The notes under the pieces: model-generated | Database searches by the model: none | Told to the model about the DNA's origin: nothing | Seen by the model: the letters and a program-made list of their open reading frames with translations, nothing else | Program-made: the position numbers and the translations under genes | Shown here: piece after piece, positions 1-6,217 of the stretch | Numbering within the stretch: the stretch's first letter is position 1 | Layout: each line of letters starts with the position of its first letter | Origin: Candidatus Iainarchaeum sp. | GTDB lineage: Archaea; B1Sed10-29; WALL01; JAGHAM01 | Assembly (NCBI GenBank): GCA_021161465.1 | Contig: JAGHAM010000032.1 | Coordinates: 1 to 15,488, forward strand | DNA: 15,488 bases | Direction of reading: 5' to 3'

Positions 1-612
1 ATCAACCTGAACTCAAAAGAAGCTAAAAAAATAAAAGACAGCGAGCAGCGAATTCTTGACACTGCAGAGAAGGCCCATCTATTTGGCGGTGACAAGGTTG
101 TATTCCATCCCGGCTTTTATTCTGGGAGGAGCAGTGAGGATGCCTTCCAAACATTCTACCAGGAGATAAACGATTTGCTCGAAATCGTTGAAGAGAGGGG
201 ATTCAACGTGCACCTATCGCCAGAAACCACTGGCAAAAAAAGCCAGTTTGGCAGCCTTGATGAAATAATAGAACTTTGTCGTAGGCTTCCTGACTTAAGA
301 ATGACCATTGATTTTGCTCATCTATTTGCAAGAGAACAAGGCAATATCGACTTCCACAAATGCCTTGAAAAGATAGAAAACAATCTTGGGACTGAATTCC
401 TAAAGGATATGCACATGCACTTTTCTGGCATAGAATACACAGACAAAGGCGAGAGACGTCATTTAACTGCAGATGACCCTAAGAACCATCTGAAGTATGA
501 GGATATAGCAGCAGTACTGAGAGATTTTGATGTTCACGGAAATCTAATCTGTGAGTCACCAAATCTTGAGGTGGACGCATTAAAGATGAAAAAACTACTG
601 GAGATAGCTTAA
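1..612 (+). CDS. nfo: Endonuclease IV-like TIM-barrel protein (5' end outside window)
   Basis: The reading frame is open from base 1, so the start lies upstream; 203 residues are visible. The family (AP endonuclease IV, base excision repair) uses a TIM barrel with a trinuclear metal site. Seen here: HPG (His36 of the visible part), SPETTGK (Glu75), IDFAH (Asp104, His107), HMHFSG (His138/140), ERRH (His154) and CESP (Glu185). By alignment from memory to E. coli Nfo these match most metal ligands. The Asp of the usual DRH triplet looks replaced by Arg (RRH), which I believe is common in archaeal relatives. The first ligand (H69 in E. coli) would be upstream of the window. Incision of abasic sites is inferred from the family; a sugar isomerase-like role for this barrel is less likely given the ligand pattern. 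Confidence 0.85.
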   Translation: MNLNSKEAKKIKDSEQRILDTAEKAHLFGGDKVVFHPGFYSGRSSEDAFQTFYQEINDLLEIVEERGFNVHLSPETTGKKSQFGSLDEIIELCRRLPDLRMTIDFAHLFAREQGNIDFHKCLEKIENNLGTEFLKDMHMHFSGIEYTDKGERRHLTADDPKNHLKYEDIAAVLRDFDVHGNLICESPNLEVDALKMKKLLEIA

Positions 613-656
613 CTGGCCCATGTGGGATATGGTTAGGCTACCCCCTTTTTCCGTTC
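613..656 (+). terminator. Convergent gap with T-run
   Basis: The 44 bases between two convergent stop codons contain CCCCCTTTTT, with T5 at 646-650. A short T-run after a stop codon is the usual archaeal termination signal, so this could end transcripts of the endonuclease IV-like gene. No convincing hairpin was found. Confidence 0.35.
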
Positions 657-1490
657 TTAACCTGACCCCTGCAGTTCTTTCCCCGCCATAAACAAAGACA
701 GGGCTATCCCAGTCAGGAATGCAACGAGGGCATCAGTGCCAAAGTAACTATAGGAGAACAGAACATCCCAACCAATCTGACCCCAGAAGCTCCCAAGGAT
801 AAACGAGAGGACAAACCCAATTACAACAGCAATGAAAATCAGCTTGAGGCTTTCAACTGGATTTGAATAAGTTCTGAAAATGTATATGGTGACTCCAATG
901 AAGAACACTATGAAGAATGCCAGGCCTACATCTGGTGTTGGTGCGTGAACTGTCTTTGATGAGAAGACACCAAACTCTGCAATCAGTATGTATGTAAGCA
1001 TTGTAGTCAAGGTATGTTTCCCTTTCTTTATGCCGTGAAGTGATAGCATCTCTTTTATACCTGTTGGTCCTGCTGGCCCTGGAGCTGGTGTAACTGTAAC
1101 TTTCTCCTCCTTTCCCTCCTTTGGCTTTCTCTCAGCTTTCATGTTAAGTATGAAGTAGTAAACAGCAATCACAACACCTATGAATGCTATTGCAAGGACA
1201 ACAATCCCAGCTATAAGAACCATCGGGTCAACCTTGCCCTGCATCTCATTCAGGAAATACATCAGTATAGAGTAGAATGCAGAACCAAGTACTGTCAAAA
1301 TAAGCACATGTTTGAGTATCTTTAAGGAGTATTTAGTGAGCTTGTTTATGATTAGTACGCTTATGTATATTCCTATGGCAAGCATAACGAGAGAGGCTAC
1401 ATCCCCCTGGAGAGCATTTTGTGGCAGGGAAGTTGCATAGCTCATCAATTCTGTCGTGTTTACTGATGTGGCCAAAGCGCCAAAATCCAT
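657..1490 (-). CDS. Multi-pass membrane protein of unknown function
   Basis: The 277-residue protein is not recognised. About seven hydrophobic helices are visible, near residues 32-49, 60-80, 89-115, 161-177, 188-205, 215-235 and 250-270. A charged, Pro/Gly-rich loop (about 117-160, with KEGKEEK and PAPGPAGPTG) splits the protein into a three-helix and a four-helix half. Both halves contain Pro/Gly-interrupted helices but no transporter or enzyme motif I can name. ATG at 1490 is chosen because a TATA-like element lies about 28 bases upstream, which fits a leaderless transcript. The gene is divergent from the thiolase pair and convergent with the endonuclease IV-like gene, so it is probably monocistronic. 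Confidence 0.8.
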   Translation of the reverse strand: MDFGALATSVNTTELMSYATSLPQNALQGDVASLVMLAIGIYISVLIINKLTKYSLKILKHVLILTVLGSAFYSILMYFLNEMQGKVDPMVLIAGIVVLAIAFIGVVIAVYYFILNMKAERKPKEGKEEKVTVTPAPGPAGPTGIKEMLSLHGIKKGKHTLTTMLTYILIAEFGVFSSKTVHAPTPDVGLAFFIVFFIGVTIYIFRTYSNPVESLKLIFIAVVIGFVLSFILGSFWGQIGWDVLFSYSYFGTDALVAFLTGIALSLFMAGKELQGSG

Positions 1491-1512
1491 TAAGCTAATT
1501 ATGCATAACGGG

Positions 1513-1522
1513 TTAATAAATA
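1513..1522. promoter_or_regulatory. Shared TATA-like element of a divergent pair
   Basis: TTAATAAATA lies about 28 bases upstream of the ATG at 1545 on the plus strand and about 28 bases upstream of the ATG at 1490 on the minus strand. In archaea a TATA centre at this distance places the transcript start at the start codon, so both genes could be leaderless from one nearly symmetric AT-rich box. No ribosome binding site is seen before either ATG. Confidence 0.5.
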
Positions 1523-1544
1523 ATACAGTAACACTAAAAACATC

Positions 1545-2369
1545 ATGGACGTGGAACAGGTTGTAGAGGGGACAATTGCCAATTATGCGCTGCTCAAAGA
1601 AGGCAGCAAAGTTGTGGTTGCAGTTTCTGGTGGAAAGGACTCAACAACTGCTCTTTATATCATAAATAAGCTTGGATACTGTCCAGAGGCGCTCACAATT
1701 GATTTGGGAATAGGTGACTGGTCCAGGAACAATCTAAGGAATATTAGTATGTTCTGCAACCAGAACAAGATTCATCTTCACATAGTATCTGTGCAGGATG
1801 AGCTTGGCTATACTATGGTTGATATTATAAAAGCTGCTGAACAAAATCTCAGGTTAAAGAGTTGTACTACCTGTGGGATAATTAGGAAATGGTTGTTGAA
1901 CAAGAAAGCTCGGGAATTTGGTTTTGAAGCTATTGCTACTGGCCATAATCTCGACGATGAAGCCCAGACTATAATCATGAACTCGCTTAGCGGAAGGTTC
2001 GACTTAAACCTAGGGCTTGGGCCAAAGACAGGCACCGCCGAGTTGCAAAGCTCTGGTTTTATACCCAGAATCAAGCCACTGTACTTCTGCCCAGAAGAGG
2101 AAATAGAGAGGTACTCCCGCTCGCATAAATTTCCGGTGTTATACCAAAAATGCCCATATTCTTCTGGAGCACACCGGAGAGAGGTTCGAGCGATGCTTGA
2201 GCAGATTGAAGAAGCGCGCCCAGGGACAAAAGAGAAAATTGTCACGCGCTTCACTGGCATACTAGCAAAATCAAAGCGAAAGAATCCATTGAGGCGATGC
2301 AAAATCTGTGGCGAACCAAGTTCTGGAGAAATCTGCAATGCATGCAAAATACTGGAAGTGTTGAAATGA
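1545..2369 (+). CDS. TtuA/Ncs6-type tRNA 2-thiolation enzyme lacking the N-terminal zinc finger
   Basis: This 274-residue PP-loop ATPase belongs to the TtcA/TtuA/Ncs6 family, which adenylates a tRNA uridine or cytidine and replaces the oxygen with sulfur. Visible motifs are the PP-loop SGGKDS (28-33), the catalytic or Fe-S cysteines CTTC (107, 110), ATGHNLDDEA (131-140), a third cysteine in KCPYSSG (203) and a C-terminal zinc finger CKIC...CNAC (252, 255, 264, 267). TtuA proteins usually begin with another CxxC zinc finger. Here the protein starts about 28 residues before the PP-loop, and an in-frame TAA at 1521-1523 shows that the finger is absent from this frame. ATG 1545 fits a leaderless start. 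The stop overlaps the next thiolase-like gene. The target position (U34 or U54) cannot be told from sequence. Confidence 0.88.
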   Translation: MDVEQVVEGTIANYALLKEGSKVVVAVSGGKDSTTALYIINKLGYCPEALTIDLGIGDWSRNNLRNISMFCNQNKIHLHIVSVQDELGYTMVDIIKAAEQNLRLKSCTTCGIIRKWLLNKKAREFGFEAIATGHNLDDEAQTIIMNSLSGRFDLNLGLGPKTGTAELQSSGFIPRIKPLYFCPEEEIERYSRSHKFPVLYQKCPYSSGAHRREVRAMLEQIEEARPGTKEKIVTRFTGILAKSKRKNPLRRCKICGEPSSGEICNACKILEVLK

Positions 2370-3340
2370 AACGTGTGAAAGCGCTGGCTCTTGTATCAGG
2401 AGGGCTGGATAGCCTGATAGCAGTTAAGCTAGTGCAGGCTGAAGGAATAGATGTAACTGCTGTAACATTCAAAAACCCGTTTCATCAAGGCGATTACATC
2501 GCAATAATAAAGAAGAACTTAAGCCAAACAGGTACACCCCTCATTATTATTGAACTGGACAAGGAGTACCTGCAGGTTATAACCCATCCAAAGTATGGAT
2601 ACGGCTCTGGGATGAATCCATGTGTTGATTGTAGGGTATTCCTGTTGAAAAAAGCATGGGAGCTTGCAAAAAGCATTAACGCGAAATTCCTGGTAACTGG
2701 TGAGGTTGTAGGGCAAAGGCCAATGAGCCAGCAGAAGCACCAGCTTGAGCTGATTGAGAAGGAAACTGGTTTAAAGGGCAAGATATTGCGGCCGTTATCG
2801 GCAAAGCTCTTACCACCCACTGAGGCAGAGAAGCAAGGATGGGTCAATAGGAAAAATCTCTTAGATATAAGTGGCAGGTCAAGAAAAAAGCAGCTAGAGC
2901 TTGCTAGAGCATATGGAATAAAAGAATATCTCACACCAGCAGGGGGTTGTTTGTTAACAGAAAAAGAATTCTCTGGGAGGCTTAGAGATATGCTTGAAAG
3001 GGGAGGGAAACTTACCAGACGCGTAGTAGAATTGCTGAAGATTGGTAGGCACTTTAGAATTGAGGAAACTAAGATAATCGTTGGAAGGAACGAGGAGGAG
3101 AACAAAAAACTTCTTATCTTGAAAGACCCAGATGACTATGTTTTTGAAGTCCCAAATGCTGGAAGCCCTATAACTTTGCTGCAGGGACCAAAGACGGAAG
3201 AAGCGATACAATTGGCTGCCTCGCTGACAGCACGATACTCTGATGCCAAGGGAGCAACTGTGATGGTGAAATACGGGAAAGATTTTGAGAACGAGCTAAC
3301 TACCGGAAGGCTGGAAGACGCTGAAAAGTTTAGGATATAG
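2366..3340 (+). CDS. PP-loop ATPase with C-terminal NFACT-R-like domain, predicted RNA thiolase
   Basis: This 324-residue protein resembles the MnmA/ThiI-like proteins often annotated as tRNA 2- or 4-thiouridine enzymes. Residues 1-200 hold the PP-loop SGGLDS (11-16), the conserved NPCVDC pair (Cys86, Cys89), GEVVGQRPMSQ (112-122), LRPLSAKLLPPT (141-152) and the PAGGC cysteine (195). Residues about 228-305 (GRHFR, IIVGRNEEEN, DDYVFEVPNAGSP) look like the NFACT-R RNA-related domain, known to be linked to predicted RNA thiolation proteins. ATG 2366 shares ATGA with the upstream stop, and GGAAGTG sits five bases before it, so translational coupling is likely. An ATG at 2297 would overlap the neighbour by 73 bases and adds nothing family-like. 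The substrate RNA is unknown. Confidence 0.82.
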   Translation: MKRVKALALVSGGLDSLIAVKLVQAEGIDVTAVTFKNPFHQGDYIAIIKKNLSQTGTPLIIIELDKEYLQVITHPKYGYGSGMNPCVDCRVFLLKKAWELAKSINAKFLVTGEVVGQRPMSQQKHQLELIEKETGLKGKILRPLSAKLLPPTEAEKQGWVNRKNLLDISGRSRKKQLELARAYGIKEYLTPAGGCLLTEKEFSGRLRDMLERGGKLTRRVVELLKIGRHFRIEETKIIVGRNEEENKKLLILKDPDDYVFEVPNAGSPITLLQGPKTEEAIQLAASLTARYSDAKGATVMVKYGKDFENELTTGRLEDAEKFRI

Positions 3341-3357
3341 AAACTACAATGGAATGG

Positions 3358-3364
3358 TTTTTAT
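3358..3364 (+). promoter_or_regulatory. TATA box of the glycosyltransferase gene
   Basis: TTTTTAT within GGTTTTTATTC is centred 27 bases before the ATG at 3388. This fits a leaderless transcript and favours that ATG over the in-frame ATG at 3349, which would lie upstream of the promoter. Confidence 0.55.
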
Positions 3365-3387
3365 TCTTGGTTTGTATAAGCAGAAAT

Positions 3388-4533
3388 ATGAAAATAGCTA
3401 TGTTTACCGAGACATTCTTGCCTCAGGTGAATGGAGTTGTAACTTCAATTAGCTCATTCTCAGAGGAGCTGACCAGGCAGGGACACAAAGTTGAAATATT
3501 TGCCCCGGCTCCTGGTGATAAAGAATTCAACGGTATCAAAGTGCACAGGTTTCGTTCACTAACTTTCAGACCATACCCAGAATTCCGGGCTGCACTCCCG
3601 CCGGTTGGCATCAATAAGCACATAAAAGGCAAAGGATTTGATATTATCCACACCCATGGGCCTTTTGCACTTGGTTGGGCTGGTTGGTGGATTGCCATGA
3701 GGAACAAACTTCCGCTGGTGTCAACATTCCACACACCAATCTCAGATTATGTAGAGTACCTATCAAAAGATAAAAATGTAATTTCACTTGGAAAGAAGCT
3801 CGCCTGGCTGTATGCTGCAAGGTATTACAACCGATGTACCCATATGATAACACCCTCTGAAGTTATAAGAAAATTGGTTAGGTCAAATGGAGTTAGGGTA
3901 CCAATATCTATTATCCCAACAGGCATTCGCCTTGATGACTTTGAGGGAATGGCGGATTCAAGTTACGTGCGGGAGAAATTTCAGATAGACGGCAGATTTG
4001 TATTTCATGCTGGAAGGCTGTCATTTGAGAAGAATGTAGATGACATAATAAGGGCAATGCCACTAGTCCTAAAAAAGCATCCAAGATTAAAGTTAGTTAT
4101 AGCAAGCAAAGGCCCTGCAATGGGGCAATTGAAACAGCTTACCAAGCAGTTAGGCCTGGATAAGAATGTAGTCTTTACAGGTTATGTCGAGCAGAAAGAC
4201 CTGATTGCTCTCTACAAGGAAGCAGAATTAGCTGTAATCGCTTCAGGAGCTGAAACACAGGGGCTTGTGATAACCGAAGCTATGGCTTGTGGAACTCCTG
4301 TAATAGGTGCAAACGCGCTTGCAATCCCAGAGGTTATAAACAACCAAAACGGGTTTTTGTTTGAGCTTCACAAGAGCAAAGAACTTGCTGAGAAGATAAT
4401 CAAATTATTATCCAATGACAAACTGAGGAAGAAATTAGCAAAGAACGCTAGGAAGACAGCTGAAAGGAGTACCATTGAGGAAAGTACCAAAAAACTAGTC
4501 AAACTTTATGCGGGTCTACGTGAAAACTCTTAA
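3388..4533 (+). CDS. GT4-family glycosyltransferase
   Basis: The 381-residue GT-B fold enzyme transfers a sugar from a nucleotide donor to an acceptor, by family with retention of configuration. The N-terminal acceptor domain opens with MKIAMFTETFLPQVNGV, typical of GT4 enzymes related to diacylglycerol glucosyltransferases and mannosyltransferases. HTHGPFALG and FHTPISDYVEYL follow. The donor domain shows HAGRLSFEKN and the E-x7-E motif (Glu289 and Glu297) followed by AMACGTPVIG. No signal peptide is seen; such enzymes act at the cytoplasmic face of the membrane. A glycolipid or cell-surface glycan product is inferred. The start is set by the TATA box 27 bases upstream. The gene lies 47 bases after the thiolase pair and probably has its own promoter. 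Confidence 0.88.
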   Translation: MKIAMFTETFLPQVNGVVTSISSFSEELTRQGHKVEIFAPAPGDKEFNGIKVHRFRSLTFRPYPEFRAALPPVGINKHIKGKGFDIIHTHGPFALGWAGWWIAMRNKLPLVSTFHTPISDYVEYLSKDKNVISLGKKLAWLYAARYYNRCTHMITPSEVIRKLVRSNGVRVPISIIPTGIRLDDFEGMADSSYVREKFQIDGRFVFHAGRLSFEKNVDDIIRAMPLVLKKHPRLKLVIASKGPAMGQLKQLTKQLGLDKNVVFTGYVEQKDLIALYKEAELAVIASGAETQGLVITEAMACGTPVIGANALAIPEVINNQNGFLFELHKSKELAEKIIKLLSNDKLRKKLAKNARKTAERSTIEESTKKLVKLYAGLRENS

Positions 4534-4559
4534 AAAGAAAGACCAGTAAAATAATGAAA

Positions 4560-4566
4560 GGGTGGT
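4560..4566 (+). promoter_or_regulatory. Ribosome binding site of the 64-aa membrane protein gene
   Basis: GGGTGGT ends four bases before the ATG at 4571 and supports that start over an in-frame GTG at 4562, which lies inside this site. A weak TATA-like stretch (CTTAAAAAG, 4529-4537) lies far enough upstream to give a short leader carrying this site. Confidence 0.45.
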
Positions 4567-4570
4567 TCAA

Positions 4571-4765
4571 ATGATTGATAGTTTAACTGGTTTGGTGATT
4601 GTAACTGGGGTGTTCTCATTCCTGAAGGGGCTGGAGAATATAAATCCAAAGCTGGCAAGGTCCTTCCTAAAAAGGAGAATGGAACAGCCAGACTACTTCT
4701 TCACTGCAAGTGGCCTAAGTTTTGTTATTGTCGGGCTGGCTATAATATATCTGGGGTTGACATAG
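4571..4765 (+). CDS. Small two-helix membrane protein
   Basis: This 64-residue protein is not recognised. Two hydrophobic segments, about residues 4-20 and 44-63, flank a basic, polar linker with LKRRMEQPDYFF. The amphipathic middle probably sits at the membrane surface. The stop codon is directly followed by the AdkA start with no gap, so the two are very likely co-transcribed. The start is chosen from the ribosome binding site at 4560-4566. An alternative GTG at 4562 adds three residues. Confidence 0.7.
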   Translation: MIDSLTGLVIVTGVFSFLKGLENINPKLARSFLKRRMEQPDYFFTASGLSFVIVGLAIIYLGLT

Positions 4766-5305
4766 ATGATTTATCTAATGACAGGCATATCCGGGGTAGG
4801 AAAGAGTACAGTAATCCATAACTGCAATGTTGACCTGACGCACGTTAATTTTGGGGATATCATACTTGAAATTGCCAGAGAACAGAAACTTGCTGAGAGC
4901 CGTGATGAGCTTAAGAACATAGATGCAGAGAAAACGCGAGAGATGCAGGAGGAAGCAGTTAGAAGGATAAAAAATATTTCTGGGAAGGTGTTGCTGGATA
5001 CGCACCTTACTATAGAAAGCCCATACGGCTTTTATCCAGGCATACCTTTATGGATGGCAAAGGAGCTTAATTTCAAATCAATTATAATCATAGAAGCTCC
5101 CCCAGAAGAAGTCCTGAAGAGAAGGAAAAAAGACGAAGGGCTGCGTGCCAGGAAGAAAAGCGACTTGCGTGAGATAGAGTTGCAGATGCAGCTGGATAGG
5201 AGTTTTGCTATGGCATTGTCTGCATTGACTGGGGTTGCTGTTAAAATCATCGAGAATGTTGACCTAGAAAAAGCATCATCCGAACTTGGAGAGTTGTTAA
5301 AGTGA
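4766..5305 (+). CDS. adkA: Archaeal-type adenylate kinase
   Basis: AdkA interconverts ATP + AMP and two ADP in the cytoplasm. The 179 residues show the Walker A loop GISGVGKST (7-15), HVNFGDIILEIARE (26-39), which fits the AMP-binding helix, LDTHLTIESPYGFYPG (77-92), EAPPEEVLKRRKKDE (110-124) with the Arg-rich lid region, and REIELQMQLDR (135-145). This order matches the archaeal AdkA family rather than the bacterial Adk with its lid domain, and the length is close to the usual 180-195. The ATG directly abuts the upstream stop, and the next gene overlaps its stop codon, so it is the middle gene of a three-gene operon. A nucleoside kinase of the same fold is a less likely alternative. Confidence 0.85.
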   Translation: MIYLMTGISGVGKSTVIHNCNVDLTHVNFGDIILEIAREQKLAESRDELKNIDAEKTREMQEEAVRRIKNISGKVLLDTHLTIESPYGFYPGIPLWMAKELNFKSIIIIEAPPEEVLKRRKKDEGLRARKKSDLREIELQMQLDRSFAMALSALTGVAVKIIENVDLEKASSELGELLK

Positions 5306-5760
5306 GATTTAAGGATGCATTAAACGTATTGATGGAAAGCGAAGAAGTAAGGTCTAGGATAAAGGAAGGGTATTACCTTTCCTCATTGCTTCTAACACCA
5401 GAGAATTTCAGTGAAGTAAATGAATGGCATTTCATATTCTTCCACCCAAAAACAGGAGATGTCTTTTCGGTTGCTATAAACAAGAATGGCATCCAAGTTG
5501 GAATTGAATCCCAACCTTTGGTGGAAGGAAACTACGAAAAGCTTGAGTTGGACAACCTAAATCCAATGGAAATACTACCAATAATAGAAAGGGAGACTCA
5601 GAAGTTAAACAAAAACAAGGTAACGAAGATAATCATAACACTGAGAAAGGCCGTTTGGCGGGCAGCTGTCATGACAGCAGACATGAAGATGCTCAGGATT
5701 GATATAAATCACAATACCAAAAAAGTTATAAAATCTGAATCGACAAGCATTTTAAGATGA
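5302..5760 (+). CDS. Unknown 152-aa protein with PepSY-like repeats
   Basis: The protein is not recognised. It is soluble with no signal peptide. An N-terminal helical part (1-40) is followed by strands with FIFFHPKTGDVFSVAINKNG and, later, VMTADMKMLRIDINHNTKKV. The two halves have the 'strand, turn with Gly/Asn, strand, helix' look of PepSY-like units, which is a structural guess. The start is GTG, because the GTGA overlap with the AdkA stop and GGAGAG at 5288-5293, eight bases upstream, both support it. Tight coupling to adkA suggests a related cytoplasmic role, but nothing in the sequence says what. Confidence 0.72.
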   Translation: MRFKDALNVLMESEEVRSRIKEGYYLSSLLLTPENFSEVNEWHFIFFHPKTGDVFSVAINKNGIQVGIESQPLVEGNYEKLELDNLNPMEILPIIERETQKLNKNKVTKIIITLRKAVWRAAVMTADMKMLRIDINHNTKKVIKSESTSILR

Positions 5761-5764
5761 ACTA

Positions 5765-5782
5765 GGGGCATTGGAGTGCCCC
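5765..5782. terminator. Hairpin between convergent genes
   Basis: GGGGCA, a six-base loop and TGCCCC form a perfect 6-bp stem starting five bases after the plus-strand stop and ending nine bases before the minus-strand stop. It could limit read-through or stabilise both 3' ends. There is no T-run on either side, so classic termination is uncertain. Confidence 0.35.
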
Positions 5783-5790
5783 CAACAACT

Positions 5791-6180
5791 TCAGACACCA
5801 TAAACCCTATCTTGCTCTGGAAGGGTCTTCTGTATGTCCCTAATCAGCTTGTCAGCATCGGCCTTCAGCGTATCCAGATGCTTTATTATTCTTTTCTTTT
5901 CCTTGTCTATATCCTCAATTTCCTCATAAGGCCTCACTGCTTCCCTAAACATCCTATAATCTATCATTGCATAAGGATACTCATTCAGCTTCTTTGATAT
6001 ATCAACACATATTTTCTCAAGGAACTTGTTCATGGCTATCTTAACCTCAGCCTTAATCATCTTGTCCTTTGCCATGTTTGCTTTCATCACTCTAACAACC
6101 TGCGCATTAGCGAAGGCTAAGTTCTTCTTTTCAAGTTCCTCATCAGTTGGTTCTACTTCCTCTTTTTTCTCATCGGTCAC
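5791..6180 (-). CDS. Probable divergent histone-fold protein with C-terminal coiled coil
   Basis: From GTG 6180 the protein has 129 residues. After an acidic N-terminus (1-20), residues about 21-86 align by eye with an archaeal histone: FANAQVVRVMKA matches helix 1, then EVKIAMNKFLEKICVDIS the long helix 2, and DYRMFREAVRPYEEI helix 3. The usual Arg-Thr/Asp pair (RKT...ED) is missing. A charged heptad-like helix (about 91-121, DKEKKRIIKHLDTLKADADKL) follows, suggesting a coiled-coil extension. Histone-fold proteins bind DNA or act as TAF/NF-Y-like subunits; this role is inferred. Start choice: AAGGTGG at 6186-6192 is five bases upstream of GTG 6180. A TTG at 6207 would add nine residues. The gene lies just downstream of the transglutaminase-like gene on the same strand. 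Confidence 0.68.
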   Translation of the reverse strand: MTDEKKEEVEPTDEELEKKNLAFANAQVVRVMKANMAKDKMIKAEVKIAMNKFLEKICVDISKKLNEYPYAMIDYRMFREAVRPYEEIEDIDKEKKRIIKHLDTLKADADKLIRDIQKTLPEQDRVYGV

Positions 6181-6217
6181 CGTAACCACCTTATCATTTA
6201 CTAACAAGATAACTCAA

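Noticed and set aside
613-630. Hairpin CCCA-TG-TGGG after the endonuclease IV-like gene
   Set aside because: A 4-bp stem with a 2-base loop is not stable; only the later T-run is kept as a possible terminator.
1808-2347. Long minus-strand open frame opposite the thiolase genes
   Set aside because: No family motif and full overlap with two well-supported genes; a shadow of codon use. Other antisense frames (for example at 2494-3105, 8485-8889, 9467-10003) were rejected for the same reason.
2297-2365. Upstream ATG for the second thiolase-like gene
   Set aside because: It would overlap the upstream gene by 73 bases and add 23 residues with no family similarity; the ATG in the ATGA overlap is followed at once by the conserved PP-loop strand.
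3349-3387. Upstream ATG for the glycosyltransferase
   Set aside because: It precedes the likely TATA box, and the added 13 residues lie before the typical first strand MKIAMFTE.
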